This document shows positions 13,301 to 25,970 of a stretch of DNA of 64,000 bases, in pieces. Origin of the DNA: Phoenix dactylifera. Taxonomy: Eukaryota > Streptophyta > Magnoliopsida > Arecales > Arecaceae. The notes beneath the pieces were generated by a model that saw nothing but the letters and a program-made list of their open reading frames with translations, had not been told where the DNA came from and did no database searches. Location of the stretch: contig NC_052399.1 in NCBI RefSeq assembly GCF_009389715.1, positions 17,549,646 to 17,613,645 on the forward strand, read 5' to 3'. Position 1 is the first letter of the stretch. Every line of letters starts with the position of its first letter. A program made the translations under genes and the position numbers.

Positions 13301-16300
13301 CAAAAAATGCTTTTGGCCTCTCCAAAAGATGTGAGGTTGGATCGAATTAGGTTGCCTTTTTTTATTCACCCACCTTTCGAGTCAGTCGAAAAATCGCAGC
13401 AGCTTTAACAGATGATATTCCTCCCCGGTAGAAGACTCAAACTTAAGAAGGTTGAGCCCTATTGGTCATTTCTTCCTTTTATCTCTCTAATTCTATATTA
13501 TTTTACAAAGTTCTTGCGTAGTATTTTATTGGAGGAGTTCCGAGTTAACTCCTTGAGATCAACAAGTAATCCTATTGTGATGTTGTTTATAGTCTCCTTC
13601 AGAATTCACCCACTCCATTTCTGATTTGTAGAGTGGGGGCTGGACCAGAATGGCAGTTTTAACTTTGGGCCCCTTTCATTGTTTGGTTTGCACATCAAGT
13701 AACGAAATCTCCTTTCCATTGACCATTCCTCAAAACACACGAATTATGATTCCACTTAAAAATTGGAGGAATGGTCATTTTTATTCTCACGAGAAAGAAA
13801 TTTTTGGTATGAATTGGCCGGCATCACTTACAGTATAAAAAACAAATTAGCATAATTATTCGGTTAGGTGGTTGTCAAGAACATGTCCAACACTTTCTTT
13901 TTGGGCTTAGAGATGTCAAAATCATTTTTGTTACACATTTTCTAGTCCATCTAAATACTTGTTTTTTCAAAAAAAAAAAGATCCTGACCCTCTAAGATCA
14001 AAAAATACTTTTTTTTATAATTTATAAACCCTTCAAGTTGTTCTCCAAACTCGGTCATTTTACTTGTCCACTTGATAAACCACCATTTTTTTGCTAGGTT
14101 ATACCACCATTGTTGTTGGGAAACTACTTAAAGAGCAACCTCTTTTTGAGCATTTTATGGTTTCACCTTTTTTTTTATGAATATTAGTTTTGACAACCAT
14201 AATCACTTCTCCATCTTGGCTGTTCCAACTTTCCCTTAAAATCATCTTATGTTCTTTACTTATATGATTGTCAAGCTCCATGGAACATAAATATGACCAT
14301 GTGGCCATCACCGACCTTCTTCATTTTCCTCCTTTTTGTTTAGTTTACTATAAGCATGTGATATGGATTATCTTTATCATTATTGTATCTGGCATTTGCT
14401 GATTTGTCTCTCTTGTTAAATTTCTAACAATCCTAGTGGTTTTCTTGTTTTTTTGAATCTTGCATTGACACTTGTCTTCTTTGCAATTTTTGCCTGGCGC
14501 CATTGCAACACATCTTATTTGGCTAATTTGTTGGATTTAAAGTCCTGACATTCCATTTAATTCTTCCCATATATGGCTACTTCACCGACTCCTACTTCGA
14601 GAACTCTCAAGTTTGTAATATTGCAACTGATTGTTATGGTAATATGTGTCCGTGGGAGACGCTTAGAGCCAACCTCGCGCATTTTTAACAACAATCAGTG
14701 TTGTGACGTCCTATTTATTTGGGATGCTCTAGCCATTAAGCCATTACAATTATTTTTCTATTTTTAGGAACATAAAAATTAGAAATTTTGTTTCTATATT
14801 TTCTATTTTTAAAATATAAACATGTCTAATATACTCAATTATTTTTTAAAAACAAATATGGTGATGGTGGTGGAGATGGTGGTAGTTGCAACAAAGCTAA
14901 TGGAGATGGCAGTGGTGTTGGTGGCAAGTCTGGTTGTAGTGTAATAGAGGTGATGATGATGGCGACCGTGTCATGGAGGTGATGATAGTGGTGGGGGTGT
15001 GGTGACCAATAATGTGGGGGGAGGTGAAGATGGTGGTGGCGGTGGATGCATCGGCGATGTGGCGGTGGATGTGTCGGCGATATGGCGGTGGATGCGTCGG
15101 CGATATGGCGGAGGCGTCGACAATGGTATTAGAGGTGGGGTGATGATGACAATGATGAGAGTGGTAGTGGTGACGACAATGCTGACGATAGCAGTGATGG
15201 TGGCAGGGGCGCCAAATAGTGATGGAGACGGTGTTGGTAATAATATGTGTTTCTTGTTTTTGAAAATATTGAAAGTAAATATTTCTTATTTTTATTTTTC
15301 TACAAATAATAAAATAACTTTTAAAGGATAAAAAATAAAAATAATATTGTCAAACATGTTTTTTATCTTGCCATTTGTAATTTTGTTTTTATTAGAAAAC
15401 CAGAAATAGAAGCGATACCAAATAGGCCCTTAGCTATTTTCGTGTTTTTTTTCTGTCATATCATTTTTCTAGTGAAATATCATATCATTTTTTTAGAATA
15501 TTTCTTCTTAAACTAGTTGTTAATCAGTTCTAATGGGATTGCTATTTATCCATAATCGATGTCTATTGGGATATATGCATGTCTTTTTATAATTTGCCTT
15601 TTCATCTTCATGTATCACTAGCTTTAAGAAAAAAGGTGAAAATTAATTTATGATTGCTTATCTCTATCGGGCTTTTGCATCTACCAACTTTTAGCTTTAA
15701 CAATATGAATCATCATCATCATCATCATTATCGAAAGAATAGTAAATCATGAAAAGGGTTAACGAACTAAATTCTTGGTTTGATGTTTTCTTCACCAATC
15801 CTCGTGTTGAATCTATGTTATTGTGCTTTTATTAGGCCCTGGATGCCCTTCTTGATATATCAGCTTCCTCCTATAACCAGGAAAGGAGTTGTGATACTTA
15901 TTCAAAAGCCTGCATGAATTATTTAGGTATCTACACTGAATTATCCAGCAAAAACCATTCAGAGAAAAATAGAAGTTCATTCCAGGTGATTGTTCGACTA
16001 ATAATATTTCTATTTCTAATTTATTCTTTCTTTCTCATTTTGCATTTGAAGATAACTGTTGCTATACATACATACATACATACACGCGCGCGTGCGTGCG
16101 TGTGCAAACATTGCACTCAATCTGTATTATTTGTTAGTCCACTAGGTTGAATGGTGGTTGTGCAATATAGAGTTTTTAATCTTATGTTAAATCTCCCCCT
16201 TCTGGTTGTCCTCTCAGATAAGCCAATCTTGGAAAGTTCTTTTTTCCAGATTAAGTTGGTTGACAATGTCTCTTAGATCGGGATCCACAATCTTGGTATC

Positions 16301-19300
16301 GAGTACCATACCGGTATATTACCAATTTGGTACGGTACATACCCCATACCAAGACAGCTTCCAACTCCTTATTTCTCACTTTTTATCATGGTGCTGCCTG
16401 AAATCGGATGGTATGGGTTGGTACGGTACTATACACACTCCGATTTTCGGTAATACTAGGTGATACATGACGGTTCTACTGGGTTCGGACCGGTTTGACT
16501 CATATAGCAAACTAAACCCTCGGTATTGGGTATGGTCAATACAGTCAGTATCTTGGACATTTCGTTTCTATGTTCAGAGTTTGTTTACAAGCTATTAAAT
16601 GCTGTAGTATCTACCAAGGATTAAGATGGTGGGTTAGGGATGCCCTGGGGCAGTCCTTTGCTGTCATGACTTCTGATTACATCATGGGATTCTACCTCCA
16701 TTTCCATGGATGCCTTATTTTATCATCCATATGTTACTATCAAGACAGTGTCTGTACAAGGAACAATTTGGTTTTTGGTTTCTAAAATCTTGTGCCTTAA
16801 TGCATTCTTTTATGCTGTAAATTTGTCTCAGTCAACAGATAAGACACCAGAGTCGACATACCATCCATCTGAAAAAGAACATAACTTCCTACAGTATGTA
16901 GGATATGATTGCAGGTGAGCTAAAAATCTGATGATCACTATTTTTCAACTTTCTTTTTCTTTAATAGTTAGCATATATGAACGAATATCTTATCCTCATG
17001 TAAGCATTGTCGAGAATATGTACCCATTCATTTTGTTCTGTTAATCCTAATGTGTACTCTAGAAGTCTTGAATGAGATTTATATCTTTCTATTTATACTT
17101 TGATAATCTCACTGCTCTAAAATCCTGTATTCCATTGATAATACAGTAACCTCACGGGCTTTTTCAGGAATTAACAATGATATATGTGTGCATTTATACT
17201 CGCATATGCATTTTTGTAACATAATGAAGCACGACATCTGCCTAGGCAAGTAGATATTTCAATCAAAATATCAAGCTGAAAATAATAAATAGTTGAATTG
17301 CTGGTCCTCCTCTAAAACTAAACTTCATGCGAAAAGACAATATGTTTTTTTTTGGCAATTGATCTCATAAAGGCACTTCTTTTTATTGCAACCGACCATC
17401 AGAGTAAAATGACTGGAATGCCCCTCATTTTTGTCTACAATTTTTCATATTCCATAAATTGTCATGATAGCTCCCAAGAATCCTTGATTAGCTGAACATT
17501 TTCTATGTGCATCTGTATCTATATGTATCTATATGTGTCTGTGTGTGCATGCATCCACACATGCTTCCCTGCATCTGCTTCACATAAAGGTTTCATCTGC
17601 TCCTATATGTATATAACTCGTCTGAGGTTTCTCTAGGGACTACAAAAAGGTTTGTGCGGGATCTGAGGTAGTACCACCTTCCAGATTGGAAAGAACGACA
17701 CCAGATCTCCAACAAAAGGTTTTGGAGTCTTTGTTTAATACCCCTGATCATCCCAAATGCAAACCAATTCTTATGAACTGGAAAAAGGTAGTAGAAAAAG
17801 TGGAATCGTTTGGGCAAGGGTTGGAGTTTTGTTCTCCCAGTGTTACTGGCACACAACAGAATGTTAAAAATGGTATGTTCTTTTTTTTCCGAGGTATGAT
17901 ACCTTTATCTATCGCATATAGATCATCTGGATCTATGTGGTCTTCCACCTTGTTTCTTTTGGGTTCTGATGATGGCAGGTTAGAAGTTTCATCATCCACG
18001 TGTGAAATATTTCATAGTAGGATGGGAGACTTGTGGGCACTCATGCAGTTGCTTTCTAGACCAATGGTATTAGATAATCTTTGTTTGATTCTTAATGGAA
18101 GAATTGAATTAATATAGGTGATCATTGGCCAACTTAACATCAACCCTCTAAAAATAGGTGTTATGTTTTGCGGAGGCAATTTTAGCAAGAGAATAAAGCT
18201 GTTTGGTGCAACCGGCAAATATTTTGCAATACATGTATATGTATGTATCATCAGAACGCCAAAAATGCGTAAAAATATAGAATTTTGGCTGGTTTGATAG
18301 CTATTAAACCAAAATGAATACCAGAGGTATTTGTTCTCTAAAGTTTCATTCAAAAACATTTTTTTGATAATAAAATTGATTTCATTTGTCCTGTAAGTAG
18401 ACAAAACAAGTCCAAAACAGGTGAGTAGTGCTTTCATTGCCCTTCTTTCATTCGATAGGTCAAAAAACTGAACCACTAGGATGAAATTTCACGATGTCTA
18501 CTAGTGCTTGTTTCAAAGCTTGAGAAATGGCCTGAACTTGCTTTTCTTTCAACCATCACGCTTACCCGGTCCTAGGTTTTTGAGGACATGCTGCCCAAGA
18601 ATCGAACCCAGAACCTCTAGTTGCTGGGCAGAGGTGTGTGATCACTGGGGTATGCCCCAGTTTGATGATCGTACTTAAGTTGGATTTGCAAATACTGGAA
18701 TTATTTTTGTCAGGTCTTACTTGCTTAAATGTTATTAAGACAAATTGATAACTACTGTTGACTCAGGTAAAGAAGATACTTATCAGTTATTCCAAAGTGT
18801 TGCAGGGAAGCATTGGGACACGATGAAAGCCTACTATCAGCAAGTAAGATGCCTCTGTGCTCTTCTGTAATTTCAACTACCATTTCATGTCCAAGAATAA
18901 TGTTTTGTCTTACATAATCTTTTTTGGTTATTATGCAAATCTATTAAAAACATTCTCAGGCTGCCATAGCATATTCAAGAGGAGAACGAGGTCATGCATC
19001 CCATCTTTCAGAGAAGGTATGATCTTTTAGTAGAAATCCTAGTTATCATAAAATTCTTTAAATCTTAAAAAAGGGATGGATCTTCATATTCCAAACTGAG
19101 ATTTTCTCTCTCCATCATGATGGTGTGAAGATGCATATAGTTGGTTTGCCCCATAGTTTTGCAAATTACATATATCTTGTTGGTTAATCTGATTTTTCAG
19201 AATATGTTAAATGGCCTTTAATAATGTGTTTCTATTACCGTCTTTAATTTTTTCCTTATTTTCAAAGCTTTGCTGAACTTCTACTGAAACTTCTGCCAAT

Positions 19301-20862
19301 TACAATTTTTACTCATATTAATCCCAAAGGTCTTTGATTTGTCCTTTTTTTTTCCTGTGGGTAATATAGACAGTTAACATCACCATACAAACACTAAATC
19401 AGCTGTTTGGTAGTCTGAGCAGCAGTATGAATGCACCCATGATTTCACATGTGGGGTTGTGAATTTTTACTATTTCTTATACATTAATAAGTTTATAATC
19501 GTAAGCATCAAGCCTTTTCCTGACTATTTGGCATCCGCTTTATGAATTCTCATTTAGGGCCACATCTAATGTTATTTCAAGTTTCTCCATGTCCTTTCTC
19601 CAACCTCCATCCATGTTACCTTAGGTGTTTATCTCCTTTTTCTTTTACCATATTTAACACAAACCGAAGCATCTCTCCTTACTGAATCCTCCTTAGTTCC
19701 TCATTGTATATGTCCAATACTATCTTAATCGATTTTCCATCAGTTTATCCTTAAATTATGTGACTCCTACAACTCCTTTAATAGATTTATTTCTTATTTT
19801 ATCTTTTTTAGTTTTACCATATGATTAGTAAGTTGATTTTGGTAAATATTTTGCTTCTGCAGAATGTGTTTGTTAGTTCTGACACTCATTTATTTGATTA
19901 ATGATGGATATCTATATAGAATTGCTTGGAGCATTATTTAATTACTTTTGAAACACTAGGTTATGTTTTATTTGTTTTAGGGGAAATTTTACCGTAATTT
20001 GGCCCGTGAGGCAGATGAGAAAGCCGGTCGGGAGATTTTTGAAGCCAGGTGATTGTATAACTCTGCTTGTTAACCTTTTCTCTCAAAGGACTAATTAATT
20101 AAACATTGTTAAAACATATTTTATATGCAGAAATAGAGATATAAAGAACATCGTCACTATTGATTTACATGGGCAACATGTCAAACAAGCAAGTAGACTT
20201 TTGAAGCTCCACCTCTTATTATTTGTGTATATTCCCTGTAAGAATCATATGCTGCACGGCCTTTTCCAGCAATTTTTGTTCATTTATTTTGTTGAATGAA
20301 ACTACATCAGTATGATTTGTGCTTTTGTTTGACCTAGCTGTCCATTTTCTCAAAGTTATCACCGGACGTGGTGCCGATGGTGTTGGAAATGGAAAGGGAA
20401 AATTGAAACGAATGGTAAGCAACTAGCAACGTTGAACTTTCTCATATTAACATTTATTGATGCAGACATTTTTCTGCCATGGCAATTTTTTCTCATTCAG
20501 AAACAAAATAAACTGGTCTTCATGTGATTTAGGAAATCATAATGTTTGAGTTGTCAATCAATTGATGATACAAATTTAGTTGTAGGAAACTAGTCTTCTT
20601 TTCTGATTCTTGTTTTCAATTGCAATTAGTGGCTGAGGTACCGGCATGCATGGTTGTATTAAATAAATGGGGAAACTCCTGTTCTGCAGCAACCCATTAA
20701 ACTATTTGTCTCAATTTGTTTGCATGGTCACCTCAGGTACTTGGTCTTGCGGAGAAGGAAGGTATTAAATGGAGAGAAGAGAATGCAGGAGCCATAGTCC
20801 TGCATCTAGACGGGCTGAAGGAGTACAGTTTCATGGATTGTGATGCTGATGATTTTGAGTAA
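10309..20862 (+). CDS. DUF1771 and Smr domain protein with CUE/UBA-like N-terminus
   Basis: Eleven exons give a continuous 521-residue frame: 10309-10867, 12441-12466, 15836-15985, 16832-16914, 17637-17872, 18767-18843, 18960-19016, 19981-20048, 20131-20237, 20338-20414 and 20737-20862. All junctions are GT-AG and phase-compatible. Exon 2 is only 26 bases. The N-terminus is basic and then acidic, followed by a helical AVDWLIDTFVSVSLDQVKSTF segment near 45-85 resembling a CUE/UBA-like ubiquitin-binding fold. DUF1771 covers about 365-425. The Smr domain follows with IDLHGQH (His432) and TGRGADG near 463-469, the two hallmark Smr motifs. Smr domains act as nucleases or nucleic-acid binders. The plant family resembles Arabidopsis At5g58720, of similar length. 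The function in this species is not known to me. An extra in-phase exon near 16218 cannot be excluded but was left out. Confidence 0.88.
10868..12440 (+). other. Intron 1 of the Smr gene
   Basis: A 1.6-kb intron with a clean GTGAGT donor and a TTTTTGCAG acceptor. It contains only short random open frames. No transposon ends or RNA genes were recognised. Confidence 0.75.
12476..13335 (+). mobile_element. Tourist-like (PIF/Harbinger) MITE in intron 2 of the Smr gene
   Basis: The left end reads GGCCCTATTTGGGATTGCTG and is preceded by TAA/TTA. The body shares ordered blocks with the complete copy at 39873-40702: repeated AGAGCTTTTG phrases, GTTTGGTAA.CAAATTGAGAAA, ATATTGCATAGT, a long ATAATATAAT core, and a right arm rich in inverted AAAAGCTT/TGCTTTTGG phrases. 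The right terminus is eroded, so the end is approximate. It starts nine bases after the donor of the 26-base exon 2. Confidence 0.7.
14705..15428 (+). mobile_element. Probable non-autonomous TIR element with GGT-rich core
   Basis: The right end, ATAGAAGCGATACCAAATAG then GGCCC and TTA, is terminal-inverted-repeat-like. Its T/A-rich subterminal arm (about 15245-15400) is roughly the reverse complement of the left arm (about 14750-14850, with TTTTCTATTTTTAGGAAC and AAACATGTCTAATA). The arms flank a degenerate GGTGGAGATGGTGG core at about 14860-15230. The left terminus is diverged, so the start is approximate and the superfamily is uncertain. Confidence 0.5.
14860..15235 (+). repeat. Degenerate GGTGAT/GGCGATGTG minisatellite
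   Basis: Purine-rich short repeats of GGTGGNGATGG type, followed by three near-copies of GTCGGCGATATGGCGGTGGATGC at about 15048-15110. The open frames across it (glycine/valine-rich) are a by-product of the repeat and not evidence of a gene. Confidence 0.75.
16064..16102 (+). repeat. (ATAC)n-(CG)n-(TGCG)n compound microsatellite
   Basis: ACATACATACATACATACAC is followed by CGCGCGCGTGCGTGCGTGTG inside intron 3 of the Smr gene. Alternating purine-pyrimidine tracts like this can adopt Z-form DNA; that is general knowledge and not shown here. Confidence 0.85.
16272..16565. repeat. Dispersed repeat with TACCGGTA/GGTACGGTAC motifs
   Basis: Dense, partly palindromic phrases such as ACCATACCGGTAT, TTTGGTACGGTACAT, GGTTGGTACGGTACTAT and GGGTTCGGACCGG fill this segment of a Smr-gene intron. 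Related phrasing recurs at 54.57-54.73 kb and in the ends of the foldback element at 62.26-62.70 kb. I take it as a non-autonomous repeat family; its class and exact ends are unknown. Confidence 0.5.
18485..18665 (-). mobile_element. tRNA-derived SINE-like unit
   Basis: On the minus strand, a segment with A-box character (ATACCCCAGTGATCA) is followed about 35 bases later by a close B-box (GGGTTCGATTC). Together they resemble the internal RNA polymerase III promoter of tRNA-derived SINEs. It lies in an intron of the Smr gene. No tRNA cloverleaf is evident, so it is not called a tRNA gene. The tail and target duplication were not resolved. Confidence 0.4.
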
Positions 20863-21274
20863 ATTCAACTTCAGTATCACGTTAAATGGTGTAAAATAGT
20901 GGTTAAGTGGGAACTTGGCCGCTGACTTGATCTGTAAGTTTCTGTCGGACCCAGGGTGGAACTTGATGGTTATGGTAATGTTGTAAATTAAGACCTTGGC
21001 ACAACTTCAAGCAAAATATTCAGGGCCGGGCAAGATGAACCCCAGAATCATGCTCCCATGCAATATGCTCACTTGAGCAGCATAATTTGTAAGTGTAGTA
21101 TCACTAATGATTATGATTCGCTGGTTGAGTGGTGTCAGCTTTCAACATTGATATCTGCACCATATCTCATTGTTTTTTTGTCTCTTTGGGTGGAGGGGGG
21201 AGAGGCTCGTTTGGTTCAGGAAAAGAAATTTTTTTCTGGAATATCTTTTTTGAGGAACTAATTCTTGAAAATAT

Positions 21275-21705
21275 AATGCTTGGTGCTCGATGCGGAGTTA
21301 CGAGCTTAGTGCGGTACGGAGCTGAGGGCTGTTTGGATAGACCTTCGACATGCTCGGCTTGAGTTACAAGTCAGCTCAGTCATTCTGGAGGGTGACTCGG
21401 CCACGGTCATTAGTTGGATCTAGGGAGGTTCGGTGGGTGCCAGCGGCAACAATCCATTGCTTCGAGATATCTAGATAATGACGAGGGATGGAGAGGTCTT
21501 TTAAGCCAAGTATAAATTTTGTAAAGCTAATGTGGCTGCAGATTGGGTGGCCGTTTATGTGGTCAGACATGCTGGTAGTACTTTGTGGGCTTGGGATGGA
21601 GAGCTGCCCTGAGCATTTCGAGATATTCTGTTTTTTGATTTTATTGGGTGCATTCGTACTTGTCAGATATGAATCATCCGCTCTAGCAATATATATATAT
21701 AATGT
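21275..21705 (+). mobile_element. LINE 3' remnant (RNase H region)
   Basis: The nucleotide text parallels the 3' part of the LINE fragment at 61.0-62.0 kb: GAGGGTGACTCGGCCACGGTCATTAGTTGGATC, then AGATAATGACGAGG, AAGCTAATGTGGCTGCAGATTGGGTGGC, and the closing TGGGTGCATTCGTACT...ATCATCCGCTCTAGCAA. In related intact elements this encodes the end of an RNase H domain (LEGDSATVI-type motif). The fragment is 5'-truncated and carries stops. Orientation is plus. It begins a few hundred bases downstream of the Smr gene stop. Confidence 0.65.
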
Positions 21706-23440
21706 TTGGAAAAATGGTTTTGGTATGTTTGGTTGATCATAAAAAGTGGTATATTTCAGAGTGGCTTATGTTTGATTGAGCATAAAAGTTGTATGAAATA
21801 TTTATTATATTCGTAATAAAAAAGAAAGTATTTTATTCATAGATTTTGATGGCTTAAGAGTAATTTTTTTAAAAAAATTAATTTTCACTGAGAGAGTAGT
21901 AGCTTTTTTATGTTCTTCATATATTTTTTCTTTTTCATAGGACATGAGAGGATTGGAACTTTTCAAACGGAAGATTTTTGACTTTATTTTTACTTTTCTT
22001 TTCCCATGAACCAAATGACTCCTGAATGGCCTTAACGTTGAAGTCATCTTTCTCAGGTCCTTCTCGGTCTTCAAATCCTCCTCAAGGATAATATTGGAAG
22101 CATGTAGTACAATAACTATATGGTATGCCTCTTTAAATCCCTGATTGAGCTTTATGGTCAGGCATGAGATGACCATGGGACTAGGATTACCTTGCCTTGT
22201 TCAGATTTGAGCGCTGAAGGCATTTGCATGGCTTGATGAATGCCGTCTTATTTGATTCTTGGGAATAGGAATATAATTTTTCTTTCTTTTTTTTAATAAA
22301 TTAGAAAAGGAGAAGGATGCTGCTTTCCTGTGCAAGCAAAGGCAAACCGTCATCTACGTTTGGTTATTGTGCATGATGTGTGCAGGCGGTCGGTTACACT
22401 TTCTTCCGCTCTTTGCCCATCCCTTACATTCTTTCAAATGAGCCATTTGAGAACAACTAAATTTATCTTGCCATCTTCAAACAGATAAAGCCTATAGGCT
22501 ATTTCATTCGTCTTACAATAAATGGCCGATGGATTAACCAATACAGGTTTCAAAAGTTTCCTAATAGACTAGTCTCTATGAGACTTTGAATTCAAGGATC
22601 ATATGAAACAAAACACCATTGGAGCATGCGTAATGAGTTGTCGGTCAGCAATGAGGGTTAACTGATGTCCGGTCTTCCGTTTGGTTGCCATTTTACATTG
22701 ATCTCTGTTGATTTACTCTATTGTTGTCCTTTGATTTGGAGTTTGCAAGACAAATGTGACCATATGCAAAAGACTGGCTGCAATATACTGGCCTAACTGT
22801 ATCCTAAACTAAATAAGAAATAGCAGTCAAAGAAAGCTATGCTACAATAGAGAAGCATATTGGCTCGGTTGGGCTGGTTATAAGTGGGCTTAGCTGGGCT
22901 CCAGTTACTAGAAGCCTGGACCAAACTCAGCTCCGCCCATACCTAACCAAGTTCCTGGGCCCAGGCTCCGTCCAAGAAGATATAGGCAAGGTCTAGCTTA
23001 ACTTAGTCTAGCCTATGTTAAGCTTTATAGGGCTAGGCTTCTTGGTCTACGTATTAGATCAATATAAATTTATTTCATTTTTCTTGATAAGTTTTTAAAT
23101 TTATAAAAATGATCAGCAAGAAATTTAGGATTCTATTTTTAGTAACCAATTAAAATTCAGGACTTGTTTTCTTTTTTCAATGGTACCTATATTTAAAAAA
23201 TATGAATCAATAATATGCGTATAATAATACTCTCTACTTCTATAGCAGTAAATATTCAATCGTGTGTCTTTTTACCATACATCTGCTACATATATGCCTA
23301 AAATACATGTACTTACTATAGGTCCTGGCCGAGCTGGATGCCTGCTTGATTTGGCCCAATATTTTTAGCCCGAGTCTCCTCTCGGCCCATACTACATGAC
23401 CGATATGGGCTAAGGTGAGCGGGTCATGGGCTGTTCCAGA
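21706..23440. other. Intergenic DNA between Smr and Der genes
   Basis: An AT-rich stretch grades into GGGCT/GGGCC-rich degenerate phrases at about 22850-23060 and 23320-23480. The latter may be an old repeat and part of the Der promoter. No gene is supported. Confidence 0.5.
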
Positions 23441-23662
23441 CCAATATGGGGCCTCTAATTGGACTGAGAAGGGCCGCTGGGGTAAAACCGCTGGATCATT
23501 CGGATCCGATCCCCAGCCCCATCGTTCAAGGCGACCCGAAACGTTCTCATCTTCCTTTCCATCCAAACCCTCCCCCGCCTCCGTGTGTTCGTCGCTATGG
23601 AAGTTGGCTCACTTCCTTCCGCCTAGCCGGCGAGCCGTCGATCACCTCCATCCCTTCCCCCC

Positions 23663-25939
23663 ATGGCGCAGGCCTTTGTCCGTTCTATTTCGGGCAAACA
23701 CCGGAGCGCCCTTCCTTTTCTCTCCATTCGATCAAACCTCGCGAAGTTGTCCCGGACTCCAAGAAATGGCGATCCGCTTCCGGCCCTTCTTGGTAATCTC
23801 GGAGATTCAGGGCGCTCTCGGAATTTCTCCACTGGATTGCCCCGAACGCCGTGGCTATTCCGACCGTTCGCCGGTTTCTGTGGAATTCCGAGCTTGGGCC
23901 ACGACCTGAAAGGTGCTCCCTTGCCGGATCCTCCTCCCGAGAAGGTCAAGAACAAGAAGGCCCGGAAGAAGTCCAGGGTGGACTTCATCAAGGTCGACCC
24001 GGCGCTGCTCCCGACCGTGATTCTTGTCGGCCGCCCCAACGTCGGCAAGTCTGCCCTCTTCAACCGGTGAGCCGCCCGCCTCCATCCTATAGTCTAGGTT
24101 TTCGTTCATGGTCTTTCTTGATGGTGCTGCTAGTTAGCTGATCGGTTTACTTGTTCTATGGCTTTTGAAGTTTAATACGGAGGAGGGAGGCTCTTGTTTA
24201 CAACACTCCTGGCGACCACGTCACCCGGGACATACGGGAAGGCATCGCCAAGTTGGGAGATTTGAGGTTTCGCGTGTTGGATTCTGCCGGCCTGGAGACA
24301 GCAGCGACTTCGGGGAGTATTCTTAGCAGGACGGCGGATATGACAGGGAATGTCCTTGCAAGATCCCAGTTTGCCATCTTTTTGATCGACGTGAGGTTAG
24401 TTTCTAAATTATTTGATCCCACGATACATGCTACGAAGAAGAACTCACCATTGTAAAACTTTTAAATTTTTAGGGAGGGACTGCTGCCACTTGATCGTGA
24501 AGTTGGGCAGTGGCTGCGTAAGCATGCATCTGGAATCCATACCATTGTGGCGATGAATAAGTCTGAGTCACTGGATGATCAAGGTCTTCTTACCTCAGAG
24601 GCAGGGGAAGCCCATGCCCTAGGATTTGGTGATCCGATTGCCATATCTGCAGAGACTGGATTTGGTATGGCGGAGCTGTATGAGACCCTTCGCCCATTGT
24701 TTGAGGACTATATTCTTCGACTTCCTAATGGTTTGCCCCTTCTGCTTCAGGTTCATTATTTCTGATTACGTGTAAACTCTGTGTTGCAAGCCAAAGCATA
24801 TGTTATACATTCCCTTGGCTGTCTTTGTTGGCTTTTCTACTTTGCTTTCAAGTAGTTGTTTGTCTATGCATGCATGTCCACAGATCAAGTAAAAGATTCA
24901 TATGCTTGTACAGGTACAATAATAGACAAAAGATCATTTGTTTTAGAATATGGAGAACATTGTCCTAGTAAATACATAGATTGCATCACTTCTAAAGCAG
25001 TTCCATGGAAAAATTCCAGTTTGATTACTTTTTCCACTGATTAATGTTAAAGCATGGATGACTCATTTGTTTTGGATGGAAGGAAAAAATGATCATTGAG
25101 GATAAGAAGAAAAACATATTATAGTTTTTGTGATGTGGTTCATTCGGGAGGAGGTGAGGAAGAGGGGCTATGTGGCTATGTAAGTTTGGTTATACTGTTC
25201 TACTGTTTTGAATTTGTTGATGCCTGATCTTAATTGTAGTAATAATTATTCCGTAAATTGTCAGACTAACTAAAAATAATAACATATTTTCCCAAGGACT
25301 AAAGAAGTTATCCATAAATACCCATTGGTTTTAAGACACCATTATATAGGATAATTAGTTGAGGTACTGAAGACTACAGGCAGTCAGGCTTACAGGGATG
25401 ATAATTATACTTCCTCCTACACTTTCGATGAGGGACTAAAAACAAGCCAAAAACACCTATTTCATAGCATCTGAAATCGTATCCAAACTTTCTTGACATT
25501 GTTTTAAATGACCATCCAAAAATGATCAATATGGTACATGCCATAGTGTGTACGCACACACACAATGTACTGGCTGGTATAGAGCTGATTCATATGAGCC
25601 AAAAGAAGAATGTTATGGTATTGAGTGGTTTGGAGGTGATATGGGCCATGGTTCATTGGTGGGTTCAGGGCCAACATGGGCTGTATCCTGTCTTTACTAT
25701 ATGCCTATATGTATACTTACATTTATTCTCTCTCTTTCTCTCTCTGCACATGTGTGTAAGTATTTATGTGTGTATGTATCTGTGTTTGTATGGCTATATG
25801 TATATGTCTATGTGTATTTGCGAGCACGTGTGTGTCGATGAAGCCCATATACTAATACTTCAAGCCTTGAGAAAGTAGAATATGAATGGCTAGGATACAT
25901 CAATGAAGTTGTATTTTATACATTGATGCATGCATGCAA

Positions 25940-25970
<31 letters not shown>

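Noticed and set aside
15000-15235. Glycine/valine-rich open frame of 110 codons
   Set aside because: It is produced by the GGTGAT-type repeat inside a probable transposon.
16206-16463. Possible extra Smr-gene exon after CTCTCAG at 16217
   Set aside because: One frame stops within 20 codons, and the open frame runs straight into the GTACGG repeat. Joining exon 3 directly to 16832 gives a consistent phase and expected length.
18580-18660. tRNA gene on the minus strand
   Set aside because: The B-box is good, but no acceptor stem or anticodon arm forms. A SINE-like unit is the better reading.
24863-24926. Candidate missing Der exon ending ACAG|GTAC
   Set aside because: Read in the required phase it hits a stop at the third codon.
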